In this document: positions 33,175 through 42,201 of the stretch, one piece after another
How positions within the stretch are numbered: the stretch's first letter is position 1
Layout of the letters: the number at the start of each line of letters is the position of its first letter
DNA from: Clostridiales bacterium
Lineage (GTDB): Bacteria; Bacillota; Clostridia; Oscillospirales; Acutalibacteraceae
Reading direction: 5' to 3'
Assembly (NCBI GenBank): GCA_022799115.1
Contig: JAAWNT010000003.1
Location: 1 to 64,000, forward strand
Length of the DNA stretch: 64,000 nt
Program-made: the position numbers and the translations under genes
Notes under the pieces: model-generated
The model's database searches: none
Seen by the model: only the letters and a program-made list of their open reading frames with translations
What the model was told of the DNA's origin: nothing

Positions 33175-34533
33175 ATGTTCCAATTGCCTGATGAATTTTT
33201 ATGCCGGATGAAGGAAATGCTGAAGGAGGAATTTCAGGAATTTTTCAATCAATACAAAAATACAGAGACACGGGCTATCCGGGTAAACACTCTGAAAAGC
33301 TCTGCAAAAAAGTTGGTGAAGCTGCTGGAATTTCCAGTAGAACCCTCTCCGTTTTCTCCGGACAGCTTTTTGATTCCTTCTTCAGTTCAGGGGTTGGGCA
33401 GGCATCCGCTGCACCATGCGGGAGCTTATTATGTACAAGAGCCTTCCGCCGCCAGCGCAGTGACTGTACTTTGCCCCGCACCGGGTGACCGAGTATTGGA
33501 TTTATGTGCTGCCCCCGGAGGAAAATCCACCCAAATTGCGGCGAAATTACAGGGAAAAGGTTTGCTTTGGTCCAACGAAATTGTAAAAAACCGCGCTCGC
33601 ATTCTGCTGTCCAACATAGAGCGCATGGGAGTGCGCAATGCTGTGGTTTCTTCCTGTCATCCGGATCCCCTTTGTGAGAGATTGGCCGGATTTTTTGACA
33701 AGGTGCTGGTGGACGCGCCTTGCTCTGGGGAGGGGATGTTCCGTAAGGACCCCAAAGCGTCTGAGGAGTGGAGCCTGGCTCATACCGCCGCCTGCGCCCA
33801 GCGGCAGTTGGCAATTTTACATTCCGCAGCTCAGGCGGTGCGAGAGGGCGGCGTGATGGTTTATTCCACTTGTACCTTTGCGCCGGTGGAAAACGAGGGG
33901 GTAATTTCTCATTTTTTAAAGGAACATGCGGACTTTATTCTGGAGGATGCAGAGGTATCGTTTGGCCGGCCGGCTTGTCCCGATTTCGGCAACGGCGAAG
34001 AGAAGCTGCGCAGGGCGCGGCGCATTTATCCGATGGATGGCGGAGAGGGGCATTTCGTGGCCAAACTGCGCAGGATGGGACCGAATTCCGCGTTTCCTGA
34101 TGCATTTGAGTATGTTCAAGCGGGGAAAGACCGGGCGCTTGACGACTTGTGGCGCAATGTGTGCAAGGGGGAACCCTATGGGAAAGCCATGCGTTTTAGG
34201 GACTCCGCGGTGCTGCTGCCGGAGGGACTTCCGGAATTATCGGGATTGGGCGTGCTGCGGGCCGGGGTGCAGTTGGGAGAAGTAAAGAAATCCCGGATTG
34301 AGCCGGCGCACGCGTTGTATATGGCCGCCCGGTCGGAGGAGCTGACGCAAACGCTTGAGCTTTCTCTCCAAGATCCCCGATTGGAGGCGTTCCTTCGGGG
34401 AGAGGAAATCCCGGTGGATCCGTCGTATTCCGGCTATACCGGAGTTTCGGTGGAGGGAATTGTCACCGGATTCGGCAAGTGTTCCGGCGGACGGCTGAAA
34501 AACCGATATCCAAAAGGACTGCGAAACTTCTAG
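33175..34533 (+). CDS. RsmF/RsmB-type rRNA (cytosine-5) methyltransferase
   Basis: I start at ATG 33175 (452 aa), after AAAGGAGAAAAATC. The SAM-binding core reads VLDLCAAPGGKSTQIA, SNEIVKNRARILLSNIERMG and, as catalytic motifs, DAPCSGEGMFRKDP and YSTCTFAPVENEGV with the two active Cys. A C-terminal region (~290-452) contains the RsmF-like RNA-binding module (YSGYTGVSVEGIVTGFGKCSGGRLKNRYPKGLR). It should methylate a cytosine in 16S rRNA (YebU/RsmF-like or the B. subtilis-type homologue); the exact site is not deducible. Confidence 0.92.
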   Translation: MFQLPDEFLCRMKEMLKEEFQEFFNQYKNTETRAIRVNTLKSSAKKLVKLLEFPVEPSPFSPDSFLIPSSVQGLGRHPLHHAGAYYVQEPSAASAVTVLCPAPGDRVLDLCAAPGGKSTQIAAKLQGKGLLWSNEIVKNRARILLSNIERMGVRNAVVSSCHPDPLCERLAGFFDKVLVDAPCSGEGMFRKDPKASEEWSLAHTAACAQRQLAILHSAAQAVREGGVMVYSTCTFAPVENEGVISHFLKEHADFILEDAEVSFGRPACPDFGNGEEKLRRARRIYPMDGGEGHFVAKLRRMGPNSAFPDAFEYVQAGKDRALDDLWRNVCKGEPYGKAMRFRDSAVLLPEGLPELSGLGVLRAGVQLGEVKKSRIEPAHALYMAARSEELTQTLELSLQDPRLEAFLRGEEIPVDPSYSGYTGVSVEGIVTGFGKCSGGRLKNRYPKGLRNF

Positions 34534-34924
34534 CAGAAGAGAAATTTTTCCTCCAATATGAGTTGGCTGCCCTTTGGCGATGGGAAAAGACGGCGCTTGA
34601 TTCGGTTTGGAAAAAGGGAAGATGATAGACGCTTTTTGCTGTGAATTGTTCGGGCCGTTCAAGCGGCTGGCGCGATTTATGAATAAAAGACACGCCGGCG
34701 CTGTTTGCATAAAGAAAATGTTTCCCGCCCATAAGGATTGCAGGAGGCGCTTTCTACCGTGCGGCTGAACCGCCGGTTCCAAAAGGGGGCGCCGGAATTA
34801 AAAAAACGGAGGGAAAACTCCCTTTCCAAGATTCGTGTTGCCGAACGCCAGTTACCCAATCCCTTCGTCGAAATATACAGATGGGCAGTGATCCGTCATG
34901 GATAACTGCCCAATAAACTGGAAG
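34534..34924. other. Gene-poor stretch after the methyltransferase
   Basis: No convincing gene is seen on either strand. A hairpin at 34882-34922 (TGGGCAGT/ACTGCCCA) lies just past the end of the convergent VOC gene and may be its weak terminator. Confidence 0.35.
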
Positions 34925-35383
34925 TTAGCGTCCCAAACATTCCTTAATATAATCCATGGAAACATCCATCCTCTTTGCAACCTGTTCCATCGTCATTCCG
35001 TCGTGCAAAAACCGTTTTACAACCATTGGCATTTCCTCGCCCACTTCAATAATATGATGGTTTGGGTCATAAAAACGGACGACTCTTTGTCCCCAATTTT
35101 GTTCCAGCAGTTCATGAACAAGCTCAATATTGGCTATTTGTAGTTTTTCGTAGAACTCATCAATATCAGAAACTTCAAAATACAGTTCTACAGCATTGTT
35201 TTCAAGATATACTCTTTTGTTGTCGATAAAGTGGCTCCATGTATCGAGCGTCTGCAAAAATAATCCGCCCTCTAGTTGTACGTTGGCGCCAAAATCACCT
35301 ACCACATTCATTTTCATTATATCATGATAGAACTTTTTGCTTTCTTCCATGTCCTTCACTGCAATCAAAGTGCCTTTATACAT
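34925..35383 (-). CDS. VOC (glyoxalase/bleomycin-resistance) family protein
   Basis: The 152-residue protein has the two beta-alpha-beta-beta-beta halves of a VOC fold: TLIAVKDMEESKKFYHDIMKMNVVGDFG at the start and VRFYDPNHHIIEVGEEM in the second half. A helical C-terminal extension of ~30 residues (VVKRFLHDGMTMEQVAKRMDVSMDYI) resembles a small DNA-binding helix pair, which is unusual. Metal ligands are suggested by Glu and His residues, but the substrate is unknown. GAGGAGGATTTGA precedes the ATG. It lies 26 nt downstream of the immunity-like gene on the same strand, so the two are probably one operon. Confidence 0.82.
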   Translation of the reverse strand: MYKGTLIAVKDMEESKKFYHDIMKMNVVGDFGANVQLEGGLFLQTLDTWSHFIDNKRVYLENNAVELYFEVSDIDEFYEKLQIANIELVHELLEQNWGQRVVRFYDPNHHIIEVGEEMPMVVKRFLHDGMTMEQVAKRMDVSMDYIKECLGR

Positions 35384-35409
35384 TCAAATCCTCCTCAATA
35401 AATTTCGAT

Positions 35410-35880
35410 TTACACAACCATATCTTCTATATTTTTCAACTGCTCTATTTGCCATAGCCTTTCCTGTCTAACCACATTCATATCATTAGGAAATAGCAGA
35501 TTGATTACTTTAATTGCATAATCAGAAGCTACCATTGCATGTTCTGTCATATGTGCCGTAGCGACGGCCTGCCCTACCGCTCGTAGTGCCGTTTGAATAA
35601 CATTATCCTTACTATTTTTTGCCATTTGATGAATTTGAAACCCTGCCTGCCTTACATCGTGCATACGGGCGTTACCTTTTTGCCATTTCTCATTCACTGC
35701 ATATCCGTTTCTGATAATTGAATTATTCATGTCATCATATTCAATTATAGTCAAGATATGTGTTGCCAGTAAAAGTGCATATTTGCACAATTTTACTTGA
35801 GAGGATTTTTCATATTCAGCATCCAGCATTTTACGAAGTTTGATATCATCTGAAATTTTTATTTTTGTTCTGGTAGACAT
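35410..35880 (-). CDS. Putative immunity protein (Imm5-like)
   Basis: I start at 35880 (156 aa) after GAGGTATAT; an in-frame ATG 75 nt upstream has no site. The helical protein carries RQAGFQIHQMAKNSK and the ALRAVGQAVATAHMTEHAMVASDYAIKVI segment typical of the Imm5 putative immunity family, which protects against toxins of polymorphic systems. No toxin gene lies next to it, so it is an orphan, perhaps guarding against neighbours' toxins. Codon use is AT-rich relative to the flanks, consistent with acquisition. Confidence 0.7.
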   Translation of the reverse strand: MSTRTKIKISDDIKLRKMLDAEYEKSSQVKLCKYALLLATHILTIIEYDDMNNSIIRNGYAVNEKWQKGNARMHDVRQAGFQIHQMAKNSKDNVIQTALRAVGQAVATAHMTEHAMVASDYAIKVINLLFPNDMNVVRQERLWQIEQLKNIEDMVV

Positions 35881-35955
35881 ATATACCTCACTTTTATATG
35901 AATTTGCATCTGTTAATGGTACTCTAAAAAACGCTAAAGACATGATTTTCCTCAC

Positions 35956-36355
35956 AACCAGCAGGGCATAGCACTCCTACAGTCGCAGAAGAGCTGTGCT
36001 CATATCAACTTATGTATCAATAACTTCTTTCTCAACAATACTTTGTTATACCTTGTTATGAGATTTTCCTGCCCTTGATTTTTCTCTTATGTCTGTTCAA
36101 AACAAGGATAACATTGTGTGAAATCATAGAAAAGGGGAAACACATGGCGATAAATCCTTTGTTTTCAAGGCGTTTAGAGGATTTTATCGATAACCTATGC
36201 TTAGTAATAACTACTCATAGATTTATGGTTTTTAAACTCAAATTTGTCGTTTTGATTATAGCATCGGAATAAATCTTGTTCAACTCGTTTTGGTGAAACC
36301 ACCGGGGGTTTATCCGGGAACACACATCCAGAACAGGGACAGAGAAAACTGTCTA
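35956..36355. other. Intergenic region upstream of the ilvE T-box
   Basis: AT-rich, no gene seen. Confidence 0.4.
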
Positions 36356-36384
36356 TTGACAACGGAAGAACCGGGCAGTATAAT
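36356..36384 (+). promoter_or_regulatory. Consensus promoter of the ilvE T-box transcript
   Basis: Perfect TTGACA (36356-36361), 17 bp and perfect TATAAT (36379-36384). Confidence 0.95.
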
Positions 36385-36390
36385 AACAAA

Positions 36391-36700
36391 AAAGTAGACA
36401 GAGCCAAAAGGCGATGACGGGGAGAAGTACCCGTTTCCCAATGCAAAGAGAGAAGATGGCAGGTGGAAATCTTCGTGAGGGAGGCGGCGCGCAGCGGCGG
36501 ATATTCCGTGGAACGTAGCCCCCGAGCTTTGAACCGAACCGGAATTCCCGGGATTCCCCAGTAGGCTTCAACGGATTTTCCACCGTTAGAGGGAAATCGG
36601 TATCGGTGAAAGCCTGTACCGGCAGAGCGCCCGCAAGGGAATTTAGGTGGTACCGCGGTTTTCCGCCCTAAACAACAATTGGTTGTTTAGGGCGTTTTTT
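36391..36700 (+). promoter_or_regulatory. T-box leader of ilvE
   Basis: The leader has the T-box sequence AGGTGGTACCGCGG at 36645-36658, Stem I elements (AAGTA, AAGAGAG and a GGTG-GAA loop at about 36415-36475) and an intrinsic terminator with a 13-bp stem (36664-36676 with 36682-36694) plus six Ts. Uncharged tRNA should stabilise the antiterminator. The specifier is not certain: the likely loop reads GGAACGTAGCC, which allows GTA (Val); branched-chain tRNA sensing fits the gene. Confidence 0.95.
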
Positions 36701-36850
36701 GTTTACTTTTTCTGTGCTTTTCGGGGGAATGATGCAGGATAAGGGAAGAAACCCTTCTTTTTTCTGGTTGGACGGACTCCTGATACTTGTCAGATGACCC
36801 GATGGGTGCTATACTTTGATATAAATAGATTACGGAAGGATGGATTTTCG

Positions 36851-37921
36851 ATGCAGGAAATCAGAGTGGAACTGACAAAGAATCCCAAACAGAAGCCGAC
36901 GGACGAAAGCAAGCTGGGATTTGGCAAAATCTTTACAGATCACATGTTCATGATGAATTATGACGAGGGTGAGGGCTGGCACGATCCCAGAATCGTCCCC
37001 TACGGCCCCATTTCTCTGGATCCGGCCGCCATGTGCCTGCACTATGGCCAGGAAGTCTTTGAGGGCATGAAGGCTTATCGGGCCAAAGATGGAAGAGTAT
37101 TGTTGTTCCGTCCGGAAAAAAATATGGCCCGCTTGAACGTATCCAACGAGCGCCTTTGCATTCCGCTGATTGACGAGGCGTTTTGTGTAGAGGCGATCAA
37201 AAAGCTGGTGGAGATTGAGAAAGACTGGATTCCCACCATGGACGGAACTTCTTTATATCTGCGTCCCTTTATTTTCGCGGTGGATCCCCATATCGGAGTT
37301 CATCCGGCCAAGCAGCTGATCTTTATGGTGCTGTGTTCTCCGGTTGGCGCATATTATCCCGAGGGGCTGAATCCCGTTAAGATTTATGTAGAGCAGAATT
37401 ATGTTCGCGCGGTGCGCGGCGGCATGGGCTTTACCAAGACCGCAGGCAACTATGCGGCGTCTCTGAAGGCTCAGGACGAGGCGGAGAAGCAGCATTACAC
37501 GCAGGTTCTCTGGCTGGACGGCGTGGAACGCAAGTACATTGAAGAAGTGGGTACCATGAACGTGTTCTTTGTCATTGGAGACGAGATCGTGACACCGGCG
37601 CTTCAGGGCTCTATCCTGTCCGGTATCACCCGGATGTCCTCCATTGAGCTGCTGCGTTCTTGGGGATATAACGTAACCGAACGTAAGCTCTCGATTGAAG
37701 AGGTGGCCCAGGCGGCCGACCAGGGCCTGCTCAAAGAAGCATTCGGCACAGGTACCGCCGCTGTGGTATCTCCCATCGGAGAACTCAAGTGGGGCGACAA
37801 GATCATGAACATCAACAACGGCGAGATCGGCCCCATCTCCCAGAAGCTGTATGACGACCTCACCGGCATCCAGTGGGGCAATCTTCCCGACAATATGGGC
37901 TGGACTGTGGAAGTCAAATAA
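36851..37921 (+). CDS. ilvE: Branched-chain amino acid aminotransferase
   Basis: I start at ATG 36851 (356 aa) after GGAAGGATGG. The class IV PLP enzyme interconverts Leu, Ile and Val with their 2-oxo acids. Visible motifs: YGQEVFEGMKAYR, RPEKNMARLN, the PLP-Lys segment GMGFTKTAGNYAASL, WLDGVERKYIEEVGTMNVFF and GTGTAAVVSPIGEL. Expression is controlled by the T-box upstream. It converges on leuA of the same pathway. Confidence 0.96.
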   Translation: MQEIRVELTKNPKQKPTDESKLGFGKIFTDHMFMMNYDEGEGWHDPRIVPYGPISLDPAAMCLHYGQEVFEGMKAYRAKDGRVLLFRPEKNMARLNVSNERLCIPLIDEAFCVEAIKKLVEIEKDWIPTMDGTSLYLRPFIFAVDPHIGVHPAKQLIFMVLCSPVGAYYPEGLNPVKIYVEQNYVRAVRGGMGFTKTAGNYAASLKAQDEAEKQHYTQVLWLDGVERKYIEEVGTMNVFFVIGDEIVTPALQGSILSGITRMSSIELLRSWGYNVTERKLSIEEVAQAADQGLLKEAFGTGTAAVVSPIGELKWGDKIMNINNGEIGPISQKLYDDLTGIQWGNLPDNMGWTVEVK

Positions 37922-37936
37922 AATCAGAAAATCGAA

Positions 37937-37995
37937 AACCCTCCTTTTTCCAATGGCGCCGGACGGCTCCACTGGAGAAGGAGGGTTCCTTTTTG
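37937..37995 (+). terminator. Terminator of ilvE
   Basis: AACCCTCCTT pairs with AAGGAGGGTT around a structured loop, followed by CCTTTTT. Confidence 0.8.
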
Positions 37996-38043
37996 CAGGA
38001 AATAGGAAATGGGGGATGGAAAGAGGGGGGACGTTCACAAAGA

Positions 38044-38078
38044 AAAGCGGACTGCGGAAATCTTCCGCGGTCCGCTTT
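38044..38078 (-). terminator. Terminator of leuA
   Basis: AAAGCGGACTGCGGAA pairs with TTCCGCGGTCCGCTTT around 3 nt; TTTTCTTT follows on the minus strand. Confidence 0.88.
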
Positions 38079-38083
38079 GTTAA

Positions 38084-39760
38084 TTAATCCGTGGTTACAG
38101 GGAGCTGCGGCATCCGATTGATGGCGCTTATCAATGCCATAATGGAGGCGGTGACGATATCGGTATGGATGCCTACGCCCCAGGTTATCTTGCCGTCCTT
38201 ACCGGAAATTCCCACATATGCGGCGGCCTGAGAAGTGGAGCCTTGTTCCAGAGCGTGCTCTTGGTATTGGTAGATGGTATATTGAATCCCAAGATTGTGT
38301 TTGATGGCGTTGCTGGCGGCGTCCAGACGTCCGTTACCGCGGCCGTCAATCTCTTTTGTCCGCCCGTTGATCTCCAAGGTAACGGTGACATGGAAATCTC
38401 CGTTGCGCTTAACATGATAATCCATGAGCTTGATGTCGGCGTCGATATTGACATAGGTCTTTTGAAAGATATCGTGCACCTCTGCCGGGCTGAGCTCTTT
38501 GTGCGCGTGGTCGGATACGCTCTTGACGGTATAGCCGAAGTCCTCCCGCATCTTGGGGGGGAGGTGAAAGCCGTACTTCTGTTCCAGCAGATAGCCGATG
38601 CCTCCCTTGCCCGACTGGCTGTTGATACGGATTACGTCGCCGTCGTATTCACGGCCCACGTCCTTGGGATCGATGGGCAGATAGGGGACCGTCCAATGAG
38701 GACAATCCTTTTCCGCTCTCCAGTGCATGCCTTTGGCAATGGCGTCCTGATGAGAACCGGAGAAGGCGGCGAATACCAGTTTTCCGGCGTAGGGCTGCCG
38801 TTCGTACACCTTCATGTTGGTCATGCTTTCGTAGACGGACACTACTTCGGGCATGTTCTGGAAGTTTAACAGGGGATCCACGCCCTGGGAGTACATATTC
38901 AGAGCCAGGGTGACGATATCCACGTTGCCGGTGCGCTCCCCGTTGCCGAAAAGAGTGCCCTCAATGCGGTCGGCGCCCGCCAGTAGGCCCATCTCGGAAT
39001 CAGCTACGGCGCAGCCTCGGTCATTGTGGGGATGGAGGGAGACGATGACGTTTTCCCGGTTGTTCAAGTGATCGCACATATATTCCACCTGGCTGGCGTA
39101 CACGTGGGGCATGGAATGGGAAACGGTGACCGGAAGATTGATGATTACCTTGTTATTCCGGGTGGGTTTCCACACGTCCAACACGGCGTTGCAGACTTCC
39201 AGGGCGAAATCCATTTCGGTGCCGGTGAAGCTTTCCGGGGAATACTCATATTGATAATGGCAGCCGGTTTCCTCGGCAATTTGATGAAACATCTTGGCGC
39301 CGAACACGGCGATGTCGATGATTTCCTGTTTGGATTTTTTAAATACCTGTTCCCGCTGGGCTACCGATGTGGAGTTGTATAGGTGGACAATGGCTCGCTT
39401 TGCGCCCTTGAGGGCCTCAAAGGTCTTTCGAATGATATGTTCCCGGGACTGGGTGAGCACCTGCACGGTGACGTCGTCGGGAATCAGATTTTGTTCGATC
39501 AACGCCCGCAGAAACTCATATTCGGTCTCCGACGCGGCTGGGAAGCCCACCTCAATCTCCTTAAAACCCACTTTACAGAGATACTGGAAAAATTCCAGTT
39601 TTTCCTCAAGGCTCATGGGAACGATCAGGGATTGATTGCCATCGCGAAGATCCACGCTGCACCAGATGGGGGCCTTATCTACATACTCTTTTTGAGTCCA
39701 CTTCATGGAGGGAACCGGGGGCATAAAATATTGACGGGTATACTTGCCGACGTTTTTCAT
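38084..39760 (-). CDS. leuA: 2-isopropylmalate synthase
   Basis: I start at 39760 (558 aa), 9 nt after AAAGGAT, rather than at a farther frame extension. The enzyme condenses acetyl-CoA with 2-oxoisovalerate, the first committed step to leucine. Residues ~30-300 form the HMGL-like TIM barrel (WCSVDLRDGNQSL, VGFKEIEVGFPAASETEYEF, HPHNDRGCAV, GTLFGNGERTGNVD) and ~440-558 the LeuA regulatory dimer domain. The longer 'LeuA2' type of about 560 residues is meant. A T-box leader regulates it. Confidence 0.96.
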   Translation of the reverse strand: MKNVGKYTRQYFMPPVPSMKWTQKEYVDKAPIWCSVDLRDGNQSLIVPMSLEEKLEFFQYLCKVGFKEIEVGFPAASETEYEFLRALIEQNLIPDDVTVQVLTQSREHIIRKTFEALKGAKRAIVHLYNSTSVAQREQVFKKSKQEIIDIAVFGAKMFHQIAEETGCHYQYEYSPESFTGTEMDFALEVCNAVLDVWKPTRNNKVIINLPVTVSHSMPHVYASQVEYMCDHLNNRENVIVSLHPHNDRGCAVADSEMGLLAGADRIEGTLFGNGERTGNVDIVTLALNMYSQGVDPLLNFQNMPEVVSVYESMTNMKVYERQPYAGKLVFAAFSGSHQDAIAKGMHWRAEKDCPHWTVPYLPIDPKDVGREYDGDVIRINSQSGKGGIGYLLEQKYGFHLPPKMREDFGYTVKSVSDHAHKELSPAEVHDIFQKTYVNIDADIKLMDYHVKRNGDFHVTVTLEINGRTKEIDGRGNGRLDAASNAIKHNLGIQYTIYQYQEHALEQGSTSQAAAYVGISGKDGKITWGVGIHTDIVTASIMALISAINRMPQLPVTTD

Positions 39761-39818
39761 AACAGTCGCATCCTTTCCAAAATAGTATGAGGAAGTGTAG
39801 GAAGGAGATGCGGGCAAT

Positions 39819-40107
39819 AAAAAAAGCCCTTCATCTCCATTACAGTTAGAGACGAAGAACTCATCAAAGTTCCACGCGGTACCACTCTAATTCATAGTTC
39901 CAATTCGGAAATATGCACTCTTAGCAGATACGGATCAGGGACTGATCTTATATCCTCCTGCAGTAACGGTCAGGCTCCGGCGACGCCTACTTGTACATTG
40001 CGTTCAGCGCGCTACTTCAAGGCCAGTTCAAAGCGAGATCCCCGCTGCCTTGCACCAAACGGCAGCTCTCTGAAGGGTTTCACAACTTCTACTATTCCTC
40101 TTCAACG
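39819..40107 (-). promoter_or_regulatory. T-box leader of leuA
   Basis: On the minus strand the leader shows AATAGTAG and AGAGAG Stem I elements, the T-box GAGTGGTACCGCG, and a terminator (CTTCGTCTC/GAGATGAAG) followed by seven Ts. The likely specifier loop TTTGAACTGGCC contains CTG (Leu), which fits the gene, although the exact triplet is not certain. Confidence 0.93.
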
Positions 40108-40128
40108 TATTTAAAATGATTGCCTATT

Positions 40129-40157
40129 AGTATACGAGGGTTCTTTTGGATTTGCAA
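40129..40157 (-). promoter_or_regulatory. Promoter of the leuA T-box transcript
   Basis: On the minus strand TTGCAA (40152-40157), 17 bp and TATACT (40129-40134). Confidence 0.75.
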
Positions 40158-40280
40158 GGGGAAAATCAAACAATTAATATAATTTTAATTTATATGATTT
40201 GCCTAAAAACGAGTTCCGTTGGATTATGAAAGTGAAATATGATAAAATCAAAAGAAATGCAAAGGAAGGAGGCGCCTTTT

Positions 40281-41069
40281 TTGGATCTGGAATTAAAGCA
40301 TGTGGATCGTGGAACCTCTTTTGACTTTGGAAAGACGTCTGAAGAGTATGGGAAGTACCGGGATATCTATCCGGATAGTTTATTTGAAAAATTGATTTTC
40401 TTTGGAATTGGGAGAAAAGGCCAGACGATCTTGGATGTGGGAACGGGGACGGGCGTGATCCCCAGAAAACTATATGCGACCGGGGCGAAGCTTTATGGTC
40501 TGGACATTTCGCCGGAGCAGATCGCGCAGGCGCAGGCGATTTCGAAGGGCATGGATATCCTCTATCGAGCGGAGCCGGCGGACCAAACCGGGTTTGATGG
40601 GGGAACCTTTGACGCGGTGACGGCCTGCCAGTGCTTTCACTATTTCTCTGCTGAAACCTTTGTGCCGGAGCTTTTACGGATTCTTCGGCCTGGCGGGGCT
40701 TTTTGCGTTATCTTTATGGAATGGCTGCCCTATGAGGATCCAATGATCGCGGAAATGGAACGGTTGATTCTATCCTATCATCCCAACTGGACGGGCTGCG
40801 GATTTCAGCCCGGAGAGTATTTCATGCCTGAGTGGGCTAAGGCAAATTTTGAGTTGGAAACCTATCATGCCTATCGGGAGTCGCTGCGCTTTACCGAGGA
40901 CGCTTGGTGCGGGAGAATTCGTACCTGCCGTGGAATTGGAGCCAGTCTGGAAGCGGATCGGGTGCTGGCGTTTGACCGAGAGCATCGCAGGTTGCTGCGC
41001 CGGTATGAAAGAGACGGCGCGCTGATTATTCCCCATCATATTCGGATGGAAGTGTACCGCAAAAAATGA
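40281..41069 (+). CDS. Class I SAM-dependent methyltransferase
   Basis: I start at TTG 40281 (262 aa) because AAGGAGG lies 8 nt upstream; an in-frame ATG at 40239 has no site. The N-terminal ~40 residues are followed by the SAM-binding motif ILDVGTGTGVIPRKLY, LDISPEQIAQAQAI, DAVTACQCFHYF and LLRILRPGGAFCVIF, the standard methyltransferase-11/25 order. The substrate is not deducible; the C-terminal ~80 residues are variable. Confidence 0.85.
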   Translation: MDLELKHVDRGTSFDFGKTSEEYGKYRDIYPDSLFEKLIFFGIGRKGQTILDVGTGTGVIPRKLYATGAKLYGLDISPEQIAQAQAISKGMDILYRAEPADQTGFDGGTFDAVTACQCFHYFSAETFVPELLRILRPGGAFCVIFMEWLPYEDPMIAEMERLILSYHPNWTGCGFQPGEYFMPEWAKANFELETYHAYRESLRFTEDAWCGRIRTCRGIGASLEADRVLAFDREHRRLLRRYERDGALIIPHHIRMEVYRKK

Positions 41070-41181
41070 GTTACGGGTGAGTGACGGCAGTATGCAGGCT
41101 GCTAAAACGCAATGTATAAGGAGATATCTTTATTGCGGCGAACTAGCCGCGCGCGAGCAGAGCTAGACAACAAGAAAAAGC

Positions 41182-42126
41182 ATGCCGTTGAAGGGGGAGA
41201 GTCATATTCAGATCAGCCGATTGTTTGAAATCATCTACCTTTTGATGGAACACAAGAGCATGACCGCCAAGCAGTTGAGCGAACGCTTTGAGGTATCGGT
41301 GCGCACGGTGTACCGGGACATTGAAACCCTGTGCGAGGCGGGAATCCCAATCGTCACCACTCAGGGACGAGGCGGGGGAATTGGTTTGATGGATGGGTTT
41401 GTACTTAATAAATCCATGCTGTCCGAACAGGAGCAAGGGGAGATTCTGGCCGCGCTGCAAAGCTTGACCGCCGTACGAAAGGAAGAGGGAGAATCGACGC
41501 TTACCAAGCTGTCGGCCCTTTTTCAGAATAAGGGGGAGCATTGGATATCGGTGGATTTTGGAGATTGGGGTGGAGAGTGCGGATTGCGTTCCCTGTTCTC
41601 TGCGCTGAAACAAGCGGTGCTAAGCCGCAGAGTAGCGCGCTTTGAATATTACAGCTCTTACGGACAAAAAACAAGCCGCGTGGTGGAGCCGGTACGGCTT
41701 ATCTTTCGGGGGCAGTCCTGGTATTTGTGGGGGTTTTGCAGGGAAAAGCAGGCGGCCCGGTATTTTAAGCTTTCCCGGATCAAAGAATTACAGATTACGG
41801 AGGAAGCCTTTGAGCCTAGAAAAATGGAGGAGGACTTGAATCGCCAAAACGCCGGCTGGCAGGAAAAAAGCGTTGCATTTCGCATGCAGGTAGACGCCTG
41901 TATGGCCTATCGGGTATACGACGAATTTGACCCGGATACAATAACGCGTAAGGAGGACGGAAGTTTTATGGTGTTGGCTCAATTTCCCTTGGGGGAGTGG
42001 GTATATCAGTATATCCTGTCCTACGGTCCCTATGCCCAGGTGCTGGAACCCTGCGAGCTGCGGGAGGAGGTGGCCTTGCGTCTTAGCCGGGCGTTGGCGC
42101 GTTATCAACGGATGGAAATGGAATGA
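41182..42126 (+). CDS. YafY-type HTH/WYL transcriptional regulator
   Basis: The 314-residue protein has an N-terminal winged helix (ISRLFEIIYLLMEHKSMTAKQLSERFEVSVRTVYRDIETLCEAGIPI) followed by GRGGGIGLMDGFVL, a WYL domain (~140-220; RVARFEYYSSYG, RLIFRGQSWYLWGFCREKQAARYFKLSRIKEL) and a C-terminal WCX region. WYL domains sense a ligand, often single-stranded nucleic acid. The start is unclear: ATG 41182 lacks a site, whereas GGGGGAG precedes an in-frame ATT. The next gene carries a GyrI-like ligand domain and is a likely partner. Confidence 0.88.
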   Translation: MPLKGESHIQISRLFEIIYLLMEHKSMTAKQLSERFEVSVRTVYRDIETLCEAGIPIVTTQGRGGGIGLMDGFVLNKSMLSEQEQGEILAALQSLTAVRKEEGESTLTKLSALFQNKGEHWISVDFGDWGGECGLRSLFSALKQAVLSRRVARFEYYSSYGQKTSRVVEPVRLIFRGQSWYLWGFCREKQAARYFKLSRIKELQITEEAFEPRKMEEDLNRQNAGWQEKSVAFRMQVDACMAYRVYDEFDPDTITRKEDGSFMVLAQFPLGEWVYQYILSYGPYAQVLEPCELREEVALRLSRALARYQRMEME

Positions 42127-42201
42127 CTTTTAATATGACGCGCTGTTGTCAGGTATTGTGTGGTATCCTGTGTTCATAACAGGAAAGAGAGGGAACTCAA
42201 G

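Noticed and set aside
36460..36480. ATC (Ile) as specifier codon of the ilvE T-box
   Set aside because: It sits in the stem that closes the conserved GGTG-GAA loop, not in the specifier loop.
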